From contig NZ_HG322951.1 in NCBI RefSeq assembly GCF_000455325.1, positions 2,893,700 through 2,957,699 of the forward strand: a stretch of 64,000 nt of DNA, in the 5' to 3' direction. Positions within the stretch are counted from its first letter, which is position 1. Every line of letters begins with the position of its first letter. The notes under the pieces were generated by a model. It ran no database searches and was not told the DNA's origin. It worked only from the letters and a program-made list of their open reading frames with translations. Shown here piece by piece: positions 47,693 through 56,532 of this stretch. The stretch comes from Mycolicibacterium septicum DSM 44393 (GTDB taxonomy: Bacteria > Actinomycetota > Actinomycetes > Mycobacteriales > Mycobacteriaceae). A program made the position numbers and the translations under genes.

Positions 47693-50137
47693 GTTTCTGC
47701 CCGCCAACCGCTTCCGCGTCACGTTCACGACGTAAGTGAGCGCCACGCCCACGATCAGTGCGACCACCACACCGAGCACCCGGTGATCACCGAACAGCGG
47801 GTAGACCTGGTAGTGGGTGAGGTAGATGTAGAGCGACGCCTCGGCGAGCAGACCGCAACCAGTCGCCACGATTGCGGGACAGCGCACCGCGGATAGCCAG
47901 ATCAACAGTGCGAATCCGGCCAGCACCAGGGTTTCTCGGCCAGTGTTGTCGAAGTAGCCGTGCAGGCCGACCACCAGCACCAGCGTGACGATCGCGCGCT
48001 GCCAGGTGGCCGTGGCCTTGGCCGCCGCCCATCCGGCAGCGAAGAACCAGAACGCCAGCACCGTGAACCAGGCGTCGCGGCCCAAGCCGAAACCGGGTAG
48101 GTCGTAACGCAATACCAGACCCAACGCCAGGAACGCCGCGGCGAAGGCGAAGGGACGCCGCCGCTCCAGCCGGTCGGCGCCCGGCAGCGCGCACACCGCG
48201 GTCAGCGCCACCAGGATCCAGAACAGCACTTCGACGAACCACAACCGTCCCGCGGTCATGCTGTCGTGCGGCCCGAGGAACTTGTTGGCCAGCAACAGGT
48301 TCGACGCGCGGTAGTCGTCGGTGATGATCAGCGCGACGGCGACCCACACGATCGAGGGCACCGCGATCCAGGCCATCGTGTTGCGCAGGTGGCGCAACCG
48401 CGTCAGCCGCGGCACCGGTGTCAGGCAGAACCGGCCGAAGTTGTAGCCGGCCACCCCGAGCAGGACGTGCGCACCGCCCCACAGCGCGAACAACTCGGCG
48501 TGCGAGCCGACGATGAGCACGATGGCCGCCGCGCGCAGCGCGACACTGGTTTCCACGGTTGCCCATCGGCGTGATCGGGGTGTGCAGCTGTACTCCAGCT
48601 CACGCAGCGGCATCCGGTGCCAATCCTTCGGCAGCCGGCCCAGGGCACGTTCCAGCCGGACCGACATCGCCACATAGGACAGCGAGTTGCCCCCGAGGTC
48701 GACGAAGCTGGCGTCGCGGTCCATGGATTCGGCGGGGAGATGGAGAACCTCGGCGAAGAGTTCCCTCATATCCGTGACGTCGGTGACGGGTGGTTCGGCA
48801 GCCAACGTGCGCACCGCGGCGTAGTCGGGCTTGCCCGAGACCAGCCGGGGCAGTTCGGGGACCAGCACGGCGCGCACCGCCGCGGCGGGCACGCCCGCCG
48901 CGGTGGCGGTCAGTTGTTGCACTTGGGAGGCGCTGGCTCCGCCGGTGTCGACGGCTGCGACGGCGAGGGAGTCACCGTCGTCAGTGCACAACACGGTCAC
49001 CCCGCGGTCGGCCAGCGCGCCTTGTAGGCGATCCAGGTCGATGCGCAGTCCGAACAGTTTCACGAACCGGCTACTGCGGCCGATGATCTCGTACAGGCCG
49101 TCAGGGGTGCACCGGGCGATGTCGCCGGTGCGCAGCTCCTCGACGGTGGCGCCGAGGGCGAGATCCTCGGGCTGTCGCGCGTACCCGAGCATCACATTGG
49201 CACCGCGGTAGATCAGTTCGCCGGTGCCGTCGGGCCACGCGGCGCCGGGGCGGATGGACAGGCTGCCGCCGGGGATCGGACGGCCGACGGCCTCGGGGTG
49301 TGACAGGGCCAATTCCGGTGGCAGATAGGCGATCCGGGCGGTCGCCTCGGTGGCCCCGTACATCACGACCAGCTGCCAGCCGCGGCGTCGTCCCAGCGCT
49401 GCGAAGTGGCGCACCCGGTCGGGTGCCATCTGTCCGCCGGCCTGGGTGATGTAGCGCAGGTGAGGGAGGTCCATGGAGTCGAAGCCGATGCGGTCGAGCA
49501 GCTCGAATGTGTGGGGTACCCCGGCGAAGGTGGTGGCGCGGTGGCGAGTGAACAGGTCCCAGAATTCGTCGTCGACCACCGAGCGGTCCGTGAGGATCAG
49601 GGCGGCGCCGCGCAGCAGGTGGCTGTTGACCACCGAAAGGCCGTAGCAGTACGACAGCGGCAATGTGGTTGCCGCCCGGTCATTCTCATTGATACCGAGG
49701 TACTCGGCGATGGCGGCGGCGTTGCTTGCCAGGTTGGTGTGGGACACCCGGACCAGCTTCGGTGACCCGGTGCTGCCCGACGTCGACATCAGCAGGGCAA
49801 GGTCGTCGTGCAGTCGGTGCGCGCTGTGGGCGCGCCGATGGTGGATGCCGGCGGCGTCGATCACGGTATCGGGGGAGTAGGTCCCCAGGATCTCGCGGTG
49901 ATCGCCGCCCGCGGGTACCGGCAGGGATACGTGGCCACCGGCGAGTGCGCCCAGGTAGTGCACCAGGGTGGGCAGGTCGTTGCGCGCTTCGAGGAGCACG
50001 AGTCGACGTTCGGGGCCCAGCGCCGTCGAGGCCCGCGACACGAGATCGGCAAGAGTCGAGTAGCTGACCTGCTGGGTCTCGGTCACCACCGCGATCCGGT
50101 CACCGTGAGCCCGCAACGCCTCGACGATGGAGTTCAA
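47612..50137 (-). CDS. Three-domain adenylation / carrier / membrane acyltransferase-3 fusion protein
   Basis: The 841-residue chain has three visible parts. Residues 1-440 are an AMP-forming adenylation domain (STSGSTGSPK 118-127, YGATEA 260-265, TGDIARCTPDG, catalytic Lys436 in LVSGKPDY). Residues about 455-510 are a peptidyl/acyl carrier domain with phosphopantetheine Ser485 in DLGGNSL. Residues about 530-810 are a multi-helix membrane domain of acyltransferase-3 type with the R-x10-H pair Arg535/His546 and LWFVEVLFW. Together these suggest it activates a carboxylic or amino acid, loads it on its own carrier and transfers it at the membrane. It starts at TTG 50137 overlapping the ABC ATPase stop and is last in an IdeR-box operon. 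Substrate and acceptor are unknown. Confidence 0.82.
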   Translation of the reverse strand: MNSIVEALRAHGDRIAVVTETQQVSYSTLADLVSRASTALGPERRLVLLEARNDLPTLVHYLGALAGGHVSLPVPAGGDHREILGTYSPDTVIDAAGIHHRRAHSAHRLHDDLALLMSTSGSTGSPKLVRVSHTNLASNAAAIAEYLGINENDRAATTLPLSYCYGLSVVNSHLLRGAALILTDRSVVDDEFWDLFTRHRATTFAGVPHTFELLDRIGFDSMDLPHLRYITQAGGQMAPDRVRHFAALGRRRGWQLVVMYGATEATARIAYLPPELALSHPEAVGRPIPGGSLSIRPGAAWPDGTGELIYRGANVMLGYARQPEDLALGATVEELRTGDIARCTPDGLYEIIGRSSRFVKLFGLRIDLDRLQGALADRGVTVLCTDDGDSLAVAAVDTGGASASQVQQLTATAAGVPAAAVRAVLVPELPRLVSGKPDYAAVRTLAAEPPVTDVTDMRELFAEVLHLPAESMDRDASFVDLGGNSLSYVAMSVRLERALGRLPKDWHRMPLRELEYSCTPRSRRWATVETSVALRAAAIVLIVGSHAELFALWGGAHVLLGVAGYNFGRFCLTPVPRLTRLRHLRNTMAWIAVPSIVWVAVALIITDDYRASNLLLANKFLGPHDSMTAGRLWFVEVLFWILVALTAVCALPGADRLERRRPFAFAAAFLALGLVLRYDLPGFGLGRDAWFTVLAFWFFAAGWAAAKATATWQRAIVTLVLVVGLHGYFDNTGRETLVLAGFALLIWLSAVRCPAIVATGCGLLAEASLYIYLTHYQVYPLFGDHRVLGVVVALIVGVALTYVVNVTRKRLAGRNSGRIALGDQPLLHHGGGDRTVGAQQA

Positions 50138-51192
50138 GGCAATGCCGTCCCGGTGCCACGCACGTCGATTCGGACCTTGGTGTCGCAGGCCGGCGGATTC
50201 AGGCTGTGCTGCCGCACGACGATGGGCTCACCGGCCGCCGGCGGTTCGATGGTGAGCAGCACGTCGTGGCCGAGGAACTCGGTGGCGACCACGGTCCCCA
50301 CGGTGGCCGCCGCTTCAGCGTCATCTGTGCTGTCCGAAATCGCTGTGGCGACAAGCTGTTCAGGCCGCAGTACCAGAGTGCAGGGACCCTCGGCGGCGCC
50401 GGACTGGACCGGTATGCGGCCCAGCGCGCTGTCGGCCCATCCGGACGTGACGGTGCCGGGCACCGTGATGCAATCTCCGAGGAACTCGGCGGTGAACCGG
50501 TCGGCGGGTTGGCGGTACACCTGCTCGGGCGTTCCGACCTGGGTGAACCTGCCCTCGCGCATCACCGCGACCTGATCGGAGATCGACAGCGCCTCCTCCT
50601 GGTCGTGCGTCACGATCAGGGTGGTCACCCCGGTGTCGGACAGCGCCCTCGCCACGGATTTGCGGGTGGCCGCGCGTAGCCCTGTGTCGAGGGCGCTGAA
50701 CGGCTCGTCGAGCAGCATGAGCACCGGCCGGCGGGCCAGTGCCCGGGCCAGTGCGACGCGCTGCTGCTGCCCGCCGGAGAGCTGGTGCGGCCGGCGTTGC
50801 GAGAATGAGGAATCCAGGGACACGGTGTCCAGCAGTTCACTGACCCGGGCTCGGGCCGCGGCGCCGCGCTCACGTAGGCCGTAGGCGACGTTCTGGGCCA
50901 CCGTCAGGTGCGGGAACAACGCGCCGTCCTGCGCCACATAGCCGACGTCGCGGCGATGCGGGGCGACAGTGTTTGTGGGGCTTGCCATCTGGCGGCCTGC
51001 GATGGTCACGGTGCCCGCGTCGGGAGATTCGAAGCCGGCGATCACCCGCAGCAGCGTGGTCTTGCCGCAGCCGGACGAGCCGACCACTGCGGTGATGGTC
51101 CCCGGTGTCAGGGTCAGGTCGATACCGTCGAGCACCGCAGTGCCGTTGAAGGACTTGCGAAGTCCACGTACCTGCAGAACATCGTCGGTCAC
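50134..51192 (-). CDS. Ferric-ion ABC transporter, ATP-binding subunit
   Basis: The 352-residue FbpC/PotA-like ATPase has Walker A GSSGCGKTT, signature LSGGQQQRVALARAL, Walker B VLMLLDEPFSALD and a C-terminal TOBE-type regulatory domain (about 245-352). GTG 51192 overlaps the permease stop and its own stop overlaps the next start, so three genes are translationally chained. It energises import of the metal bound by the lipoprotein encoded first in the operon. Confidence 0.92.
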   Translation of the reverse strand: MTDDVLQVRGLRKSFNGTAVLDGIDLTLTPGTITAVVGSSGCGKTTLLRVIAGFESPDAGTVTIAGRQMASPTNTVAPHRRDVGYVAQDGALFPHLTVAQNVAYGLRERGAAARARVSELLDTVSLDSSFSQRRPHQLSGGQQQRVALARALARRPVLMLLDEPFSALDTGLRAATRKSVARALSDTGVTTLIVTHDQEEALSISDQVAVMREGRFTQVGTPEQVYRQPADRFTAEFLGDCITVPGTVTSGWADSALGRIPVQSGAAEGPCTLVLRPEQLVATAISDSTDDAEAAATVGTVVATEFLGHDVLLTIEPPAAGEPIVVRQHSLNPPACDTKVRIDVRGTGTALP

Positions 51193-52763
51193 AGGGCGGC
51201 CACCTTCGTCGACTGGCGCAACAACATCAGGGTCACGGGGATCGACAGGGCGATCAGCATCAGGGCGTAGGGTGCCGCCGCGGCGTAGTCCAGTTCGCTA
51301 CTCAGCGACCAGAACCGCATCGCCAGGGTGCGGGTGCCGGTGGGTGCCAGCAGCAGCGTCGCCGTCAATTCCGTTGCCACCGCGACGAATACCAGCGAGG
51401 CGCCGGCAGCGGCGGCCGGGGCGGTCAGCCGGAGGGTGACACGCACGAACGTGCGCGCCGGCGACGCACCCAGCGAGCGTGAAGCCTCTTCCACCGACGG
51501 CGGCACCTGCGCCAGGCCCGAGCGCAGGCTGACCAGCGCGCGCGGCAAGAACAACAGCACATAGGCGCAGATCACCAGCGCCGCAGTCTGATAGAGCGGG
51601 GGAGCGTACCGGATCGCGACGGTGACCAGGGCCAGCGCGGTGACGATGCCGGGCATCGAGCTGGTGATGAAGTTGGCGCCCTCGATCGAGCGGGCCAGCA
51701 GACCGCTGTAGCGGACGGCGACCCAGGCGAACGGAAAGGCCAGCACGGTGGTCAGGACCGCGGCAGCAGCGGCGAGCGTGGCCGTCTGGGTCAGCGCGGT
51801 ACCGATCTCCGTCGCATCCCACACCTGCGTGCCGCCGATCCAGAGCCAGCGCGTCAGCGTCCACAGCGGCACCCCCAGCGCCAGTGCGGCCAGCGCCAGC
51901 AGCCCGACAGTGGCGGGCAACATGGTGCGGCCCAGGCGCATCGGCGTGCCGGCGCGCTGGGCGCCGGAACCGATCCGCGCGAACCGGGCGTTGCCACGGG
52001 CCGCCGCCTCGGTGACCAACAGCAGCAGGCACAACAGCACAAGGACGGCGGCCAGGGTGGCGCCGGCGGCGCCGTCGAAGGTGGCCTGGAACTGTTCGAA
52101 GATCGCGGTGGTGAAGGTCGAGAAGCGGATCATCGCGAAGGCGCCGTACTCGGACAGCAGGTGGACACCGATCAGCAGGCCGCCACCCAGGATGGCCAGA
52201 CGCAGCTGCGGCAGCACCACCCGGAAGAACACCCCGGACGATCCGGATCCCAGCGCCCGGGCCGATTCCTCCAGCGCCGGGTCGATGCGACGCAGGGTGG
52301 CCGCGGCGGGCACATAGACGAACGGGAAGTACGACAGCGTCGCGATCAGAATGCCTGCCGGCATTCCGTGCAGCGTCGGCAGCACGCTGACCCACGCGTA
52401 GCTGTTGACGAACGCCGGAACCGCCAGCGGCGCGACGAACACCGGCCGCCACCACGTACGTCCCGGCAGGTCGGTGCGCTCAACCAGCCACGCCGCACCC
52501 ACCCCGAGCACCACGCACACCGGCACGGTGATCACGACCAGGCCGACGGTGTTGAGCAGGAGTTCTCCGACCCGGGGCCGCACCACCAGCTCGATCACCC
52601 GGTGCGGACCGGTGGTGATCACCGACCAGGCGACGTAGCCCAGCGGGATGAACGTGGCCGCCAGCAACAGCACCACCGCGGCGCTCAGCCCTGGTCCCGG
52701 CCGGGCACCTACGGAGCGCTGCGGTGTCGCCTGCTGCGTTGACGGGGGCTCGGTCGCGACCAA
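51189..52763 (-). CDS. Ferric-ion ABC transporter, permease subunit
   Basis: The 524-residue FbpB-like permease is a tandem fusion of two BPD-transport domains, with about twelve transmembrane helices and two EAA-type cytoplasmic loops (EESARALGSGSSGVFFRVVLP and EEASRSLGASPARTF... regions). It starts at TTG 52763, directly after the TAA of the binding-protein gene. With the preceding and following genes it forms a complete importer of the FbpABC/FutABC class. Confidence 0.91.
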   Translation of the reverse strand: MVATEPPSTQQATPQRSVGARPGPGLSAAVVLLLAATFIPLGYVAWSVITTGPHRVIELVVRPRVGELLLNTVGLVVITVPVCVVLGVGAAWLVERTDLPGRTWWRPVFVAPLAVPAFVNSYAWVSVLPTLHGMPAGILIATLSYFPFVYVPAAATLRRIDPALEESARALGSGSSGVFFRVVLPQLRLAILGGGLLIGVHLLSEYGAFAMIRFSTFTTAIFEQFQATFDGAAGATLAAVLVLLCLLLLVTEAAARGNARFARIGSGAQRAGTPMRLGRTMLPATVGLLALAALALGVPLWTLTRWLWIGGTQVWDATEIGTALTQTATLAAAAAVLTTVLAFPFAWVAVRYSGLLARSIEGANFITSSMPGIVTALALVTVAIRYAPPLYQTAALVICAYVLLFLPRALVSLRSGLAQVPPSVEEASRSLGASPARTFVRVTLRLTAPAAAAGASLVFVAVATELTATLLLAPTGTRTLAMRFWSLSSELDYAAAAPYALMLIALSIPVTLMLLRQSTKVAAL

Positions 52764-53780
52764 TTACAGCAAGCCAGCCTTTGTCATCAGGTCGGTGACC
52801 TTGGCGGCATCGAGTGTGGACGGGTTGACCTCGGGAGCCTGCAACGTGTCCAACGGCGGCAGCGCCGGGTTGGCCGCGACGCCACTGGCGACCGGGTATT
52901 CGAACGAGGTGCCCTTCTGCAGCACCTCTTGACCGGCCTTGCCCGTGACGAACCGGAGGAACTGCTGGGCCTGGTCCTGCTTCTTGCTGGATTTCAGAAC
53001 CCCGCCGCCCGACAGGCTGACGAAGGCCCCGGGATCTTGGTTCTTGAAGTAGTGCAGTGCGGTGTTGCCGCTGATCTCCTTGGTCTTGGACTGATCACGG
53101 AACCAGTAGTAGTGGTAGATGATTCCGCCGTCGACCTGGCCGTCGTTGACGGCGCGCAGTGTCGCGATATTGTCTTGGAGCACAACGGCATTGGTCTTCA
53201 GGCCGGCCAGCCATTGCGCGGTGGCCGGCTCACCCTTCAGTTCGAGGATGGCCGCGACGATCGCCTGGAAATCCGCCTTGGCCGGCGGTGCGCCCCATCG
53301 GCCCTTCCACTGCGGCTGCTGTAGATCCATGATCGAGTGCGGCAGCTGGTCGGCCGGGAGCTTGGCCTTGTTGTAGACGAACACCGTCGAGCGCGCCGCC
53401 ACGCCGGTCCACTTGCCCGACGAGGGCCGGAACTGGGCCGGGACCTGCTCGAGGGTCTGCTGCTCGACGTCGGAAAACAGCCCGGCCTTCTCGACCGCGG
53501 CCATCGCCGGGGAGTTCTCGGTGAGGAACACGTCGGCGGGTGAGGCGTTGCCTTCGGCCACCAGCTGGTTGCCGAGTTCGGTGTCGCCGCCCTGCCGGTA
53601 GGTGACCTTGATCCCGGTCTCCTTGGTGAACGCGTCGATCCACTCCTTGGTGAGGGACTCGTGCTGGGCGTTGTAGATCAGCAGCTCGTCTGACTCAGAA
53701 CTGGAGCATCCGACCATGCCGGCTGCGACCGCGACGGCGGACAGGACAACAGCAACCCGGCGGCTCCAACGTGAGCGCAT
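52764..53780 (-). CDS. Ferric-ion-binding lipoprotein (FbpA/FutA type)
   Basis: The 338-residue periplasmic-type binding protein has a lipobox ending GMVGC (Cys25). Its paired Tyr224-Tyr225 in IIYHYYWFRD matches the Fe(III)-liganding Tyr pair of FbpA. The body has ADVFLTENSPAMAAVE and WTGVAARSTVFVYN, typical of the family. ATG 53780 follows AGAGG; a TTG one codon upstream is less likely. An IdeR-like box lies 20 bases upstream of the start, consistent with iron repression. Confidence 0.92.
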   Translation of the reverse strand: MRSRWSRRVAVVLSAVAVAAGMVGCSSSESDELLIYNAQHESLTKEWIDAFTKETGIKVTYRQGGDTELGNQLVAEGNASPADVFLTENSPAMAAVEKAGLFSDVEQQTLEQVPAQFRPSSGKWTGVAARSTVFVYNKAKLPADQLPHSIMDLQQPQWKGRWGAPPAKADFQAIVAAILELKGEPATAQWLAGLKTNAVVLQDNIATLRAVNDGQVDGGIIYHYYWFRDQSKTKEISGNTALHYFKNQDPGAFVSLSGGGVLKSSKKQDQAQQFLRFVTGKAGQEVLQKGTSFEYPVASGVAANPALPPLDTLQAPEVNPSTLDAAKVTDLMTKAGLL

Positions 53781-53799
53781 CAAGTGAATCCTCTCGGTA

Positions 53800-53818
53800 T
53801 TAGCTGAGCATCACCTAA
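53800..53818 (-). promoter_or_regulatory. IdeR iron box upstream of the ferric ABC operon
   Basis: On the coding strand TTAGGTGATGCTCAGCTAA matches the IdeR/DtxR consensus TTAGGTTAGGCTAACCTAA at 15 of 19 positions, including both outer half-site ends. It is placed where it would cover the promoter of the operon 47612-53780. IdeR represses iron-uptake genes when iron is plentiful. Confidence 0.72.
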
Positions 53819-53896
53819 GGACACTACCGGGGTGGACGGGCGCGGAGCCGGAGACAGCGGGAATCGCCGAGCGGCGGACACTCTCGAATAGTCGGG

Positions 53897-54466
53897 CTAA
53901 CCGAAGGCTCCCGAGTTCTCGTTCACGCCGGCGGGCGTGAGGACATCGTCATCGGCGGCCGCGTCGGCACAGCGCAGAGGTGTGGCCGACTTCCATGGAC
54001 CCGTTCCGTCGCTGTAGCGCGGGTTGGGAACAGGTCGGTCGTTCGTGGTGCCTATCGTCGGGACTTCCCAAAAGAACGTTGTGCCGTAAGCAAATCCATC
54101 GGCAGCAACGGCACCGTCGTAATTGCCCACGATCTTGTTGTAGTCCCCGGGGCTGTACAACTTCGTGTCGAAGCTCACGTGCACCCGGTCACGGTAGATA
54201 CCGCCGTCCATTGAACCGTCCACCACCGTGCCGTTGTTGAACACGAAACGGGCCTGCTGTCCTCTTACGCTCGACTCGCGGGTGTCGAACTCCAAAGTGT
54301 TTCCGTTCGGGTTGTTCAGTTGGGTGTACCCGTCGAACCGCCACTGTTGACACGGATCGGCGTGTGCGGTCGACGTGCCGGACAATCCGGCGAGACACGC
54401 GGCAACAGCCGTGATCACCACGATTGTGGTGCGGCCGATTCGCACCGGTGGCTGCTGGTTTTGCAT
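53897..54466 (-). CDS. Secreted hypothetical protein
   Basis: The 189-residue protein has a clear signal peptide (about 1-35, cleavage after AHA). The mature part is beta-rich and Asn/Asp/Gly-rich (CQQWRFDGYTQLNNPNG, RFVFNNGTVVDGSM), with two Cys that could form a disulfide. I do not recognise a family beyond short mycobacterial secreted proteins. ATG 54466 follows AGGAGGAGG, which rules out the longer frame. It is a separate unit from the iron operon, 78 bases upstream of its box. Confidence 0.75.
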   Translation of the reverse strand: MQNQQPPVRIGRTTIVVITAVAACLAGLSGTSTAHADPCQQWRFDGYTQLNNPNGNTLEFDTRESSVRGQQARFVFNNGTVVDGSMDGGIYRDRVHVSFDTKLYSPGDYNKIVGNYDGAVAADGFAYGTTFFWEVPTIGTTNDRPVPNPRYSDGTGPWKSATPLRCADAAADDDVLTPAGVNENSGAFG

Positions 54467-54574
54467 TGCCGCCTCCTCCTGCCCTGGATTCATCGTCGCG
54501 TTGACGGTCGGGGAGGGCATGAGTAGCGGGCTACCCGAATTACATCGACTCACGACGGCAGTCCCGGTGGACCT

Positions 54575-54589
54575 GTGGATGAAATCCAC
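54575..54589. promoter_or_regulatory. Palindrome in the yraN-comM-dprA upstream region
   Basis: GTGGAT-GAA-ATCCAC is a perfect 6-base inverted repeat in the 184-base gap between the divergent secreted-protein and yraN genes. The left half, extended (TGTGGATGA), is one base off the DnaA-box type TGTGGATAA. The role is unknown. Confidence 0.3.
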
Positions 54590-54650
54590 GCTGGGGATAA
54601 CTCGGCCTGACTGAGCCCGTTCTGTCGGACCGTGTCCGCACGGTGTGGTC

Positions 54651-55019
54651 ATGAGTTCTCTGACACGGGCCGAGATCGGCGCACTGGGTGAACAGCTGGC
54701 CGTCGAACATCTGGCGGCACAGGGATTGCGCACGTTGACCCGCAACTGGCGGTGTCGTTACGGCGAGCTCGACGTAATCGCCGTGGACGTCGCCACGAAC
54801 ACGGCGGTCTTCGTCGAGGTGAAGACCCGTACCGGCGACGGCTTCGGTGGGCTGGCCGAGGCGGTGACGGCGCAGAAGGTGCGCCGGATCCGGCGGTTGG
54901 CGGCGCTGTGGCTGGCCGAACAGGAGGTTCGCTTCGCCGCATTGCGCATCGACGTGGTCAGGGTGCGCCTCGGCCGCCGCCGAGAACCCGAGCTGACGCA
55001 CCTCAAGGGGGTGGGCTGA
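54651..55019 (+). CDS. YraN/UPF0102 nuclease-like protein
   Basis: The 122-residue YraN family protein has an endonuclease-like fold with GELDVIAVD (catalytic-type Asp/Glu) and VFVEVKTRT (ExK). It equals Rv2898c. It precedes comM and dprA, an arrangement widely conserved. ATG 54651 is taken; GTG 54645 would add two residues. The biological role is undefined. Confidence 0.87.
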   Translation: MSSLTRAEIGALGEQLAVEHLAAQGLRTLTRNWRCRYGELDVIAVDVATNTAVFVEVKTRTGDGFGGLAEAVTAQKVRRIRRLAALWLAEQEVRFAALRIDVVRVRLGRRREPELTHLKGVG

Positions 55020-55020
55020 G

Positions 55021-56532
55021 ATGGGTTTGGGTAGAGCCTATTCGGTGGCCGTGCGCGGGGTGGACGGCGTCATCGTGGAGATCGAGGCCGACATCACCTC
55101 GGGGCTGCCCAGCGTCAACTTGGTGGGGCTGCCCGACACCGCCCTGCAGGAGTCGCGGGATCGGGTGCGCGCGGCCATCACCAACTGCGGCAATGAGTGG
55201 CCGATGTCGCGCCTGACGCTGGCGTTGTCCCCGGCCACGTTGCGCAAGGTCGGTTCGGTCTACGACGTGGCACTGGCGGCGGCGGTGCTCTCGGCGCACA
55301 CCAAGACGGCGTGGGCGCGGCTGGAAAAGTCGGTGCTGCTCGGTGAACTCGCCCTCGACGGCCGGGTCCGGCCGATTCACGGTGTGTTGCCGGCGGTGCT
55401 GGCCGCCAAACAGGAGGGCTGGCCCACGGTGGTGGTGCCGGTGGACAACCTGGCCGAGGCCAGCCTGATCGACGGGATCGAGGTGTGCGGTGTGCGGACC
55501 CTGCGGCAGCTGCAGGCCTGGCTCGATGGCAAGGGGGATCTGCAGGCCCGCGTCGCCGCGACGGGGCGGGCGCCGGAGCCGATGGCAGACCTGGCCGACG
55601 TGGTCGGACAGGGTCAGGCCCGCTACGCCGTCGAGGTGGCGGCCGCGGGTGCGCATCACCTGATGTTCACCGGTCCGCCGGGTATCGGGAAAACGATGTT
55701 GGCGCAACGGCTTCCGGGGCTGTTGCCGCCCTTGTCGTCGGCTGAGTCGCTTGAGGTGACGGCGGTCCATTCCGTTGCCGGGTTGTTGGCGGGGGATACC
55801 CCGTTGATCACCCGACCGCCGTTTGTGGCTCCGCACCACACCTCGAGCGTGGCCGCACTGGTCGGTGGTGGAAGCGGGTTCGCCCGCCCCGGTGCGGTGA
55901 GCCGGGCGCATCGGGGTGTGTTGTTCCTCGACGAGTTCCCGGAAATGGGATCGAGTGCCCTGGAAGCGCTGCGAACTCCCTTGGAGGACGGCGAGATCCG
56001 GTTGGCTCGCCGTGACGGTGTGGCGTGCTATCCGGCCCGGTTCCAACTTGTCCTGGCGGCGAATCCCTGCCCGTGCGCGCCGCCGAACTCGGCTGACTGC
56101 GTCTGTTCGGCCCAAGCCAAGCTCCGGTACAGGGGGAAGTTGTCGGGGCCGCTGGTGGATCGTGTCGACTTGCGGGTGGAGCTGTACCCGGTCAGCGCGG
56201 GGGCGTTCATGCCGCAGGCGGGCGAGTCCAGCGCAGTGGTGCGTGAGCGGGTCGCGGCCGCGCGCCTCGCCGCCCAGGAACGGTGGAAACCCTATGGGAT
56301 CGGCACCAACGCCGAGGTCAGCGGCCCGCTGCTGCGGCGCGACTTCCGATTGCCCAAAGCCGCGATGGAACCGCTGCGGTCGGTACTCGACCGTGGCGTG
56401 ATCAGCATGCGCGGCGCCGACCGGTGTCTGAGGGTCGCGTGGACCCTGGCGGATCTGGCCGGACGGACCATCCCCGCCCATGAAGACGTCGCCGCCGCAT
56501 TGAGCTTCCGGCAGGCCGGGGGTGTGTCATGA
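55021..56532 (+). CDS. comM: YifB/ComM family Mg-chelatase-like AAA+ ATPase
   Basis: The 503-residue protein has an N-terminal Lon-type S5 fold (about 1-170). The AAA+ core has Walker A GPPGIGKTMLA and Walker B LFLDEFPEM, and a C-terminal Mg-chelatase domain follows. ComM-type helicases promote branch migration during natural transformation and recombination. It begins one base after the yraN stop and overlaps dprA by ATGA. It equals Rv2897c. Confidence 0.93.
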   Translation: MGLGRAYSVAVRGVDGVIVEIEADITSGLPSVNLVGLPDTALQESRDRVRAAITNCGNEWPMSRLTLALSPATLRKVGSVYDVALAAAVLSAHTKTAWARLEKSVLLGELALDGRVRPIHGVLPAVLAAKQEGWPTVVVPVDNLAEASLIDGIEVCGVRTLRQLQAWLDGKGDLQARVAATGRAPEPMADLADVVGQGQARYAVEVAAAGAHHLMFTGPPGIGKTMLAQRLPGLLPPLSSAESLEVTAVHSVAGLLAGDTPLITRPPFVAPHHTSSVAALVGGGSGFARPGAVSRAHRGVLFLDEFPEMGSSALEALRTPLEDGEIRLARRDGVACYPARFQLVLAANPCPCAPPNSADCVCSAQAKLRYRGKLSGPLVDRVDLRVELYPVSAGAFMPQAGESSAVVRERVAAARLAAQERWKPYGIGTNAEVSGPLLRRDFRLPKAAMEPLRSVLDRGVISMRGADRCLRVAWTLADLAGRTIPAHEDVAAALSFRQAGGVS

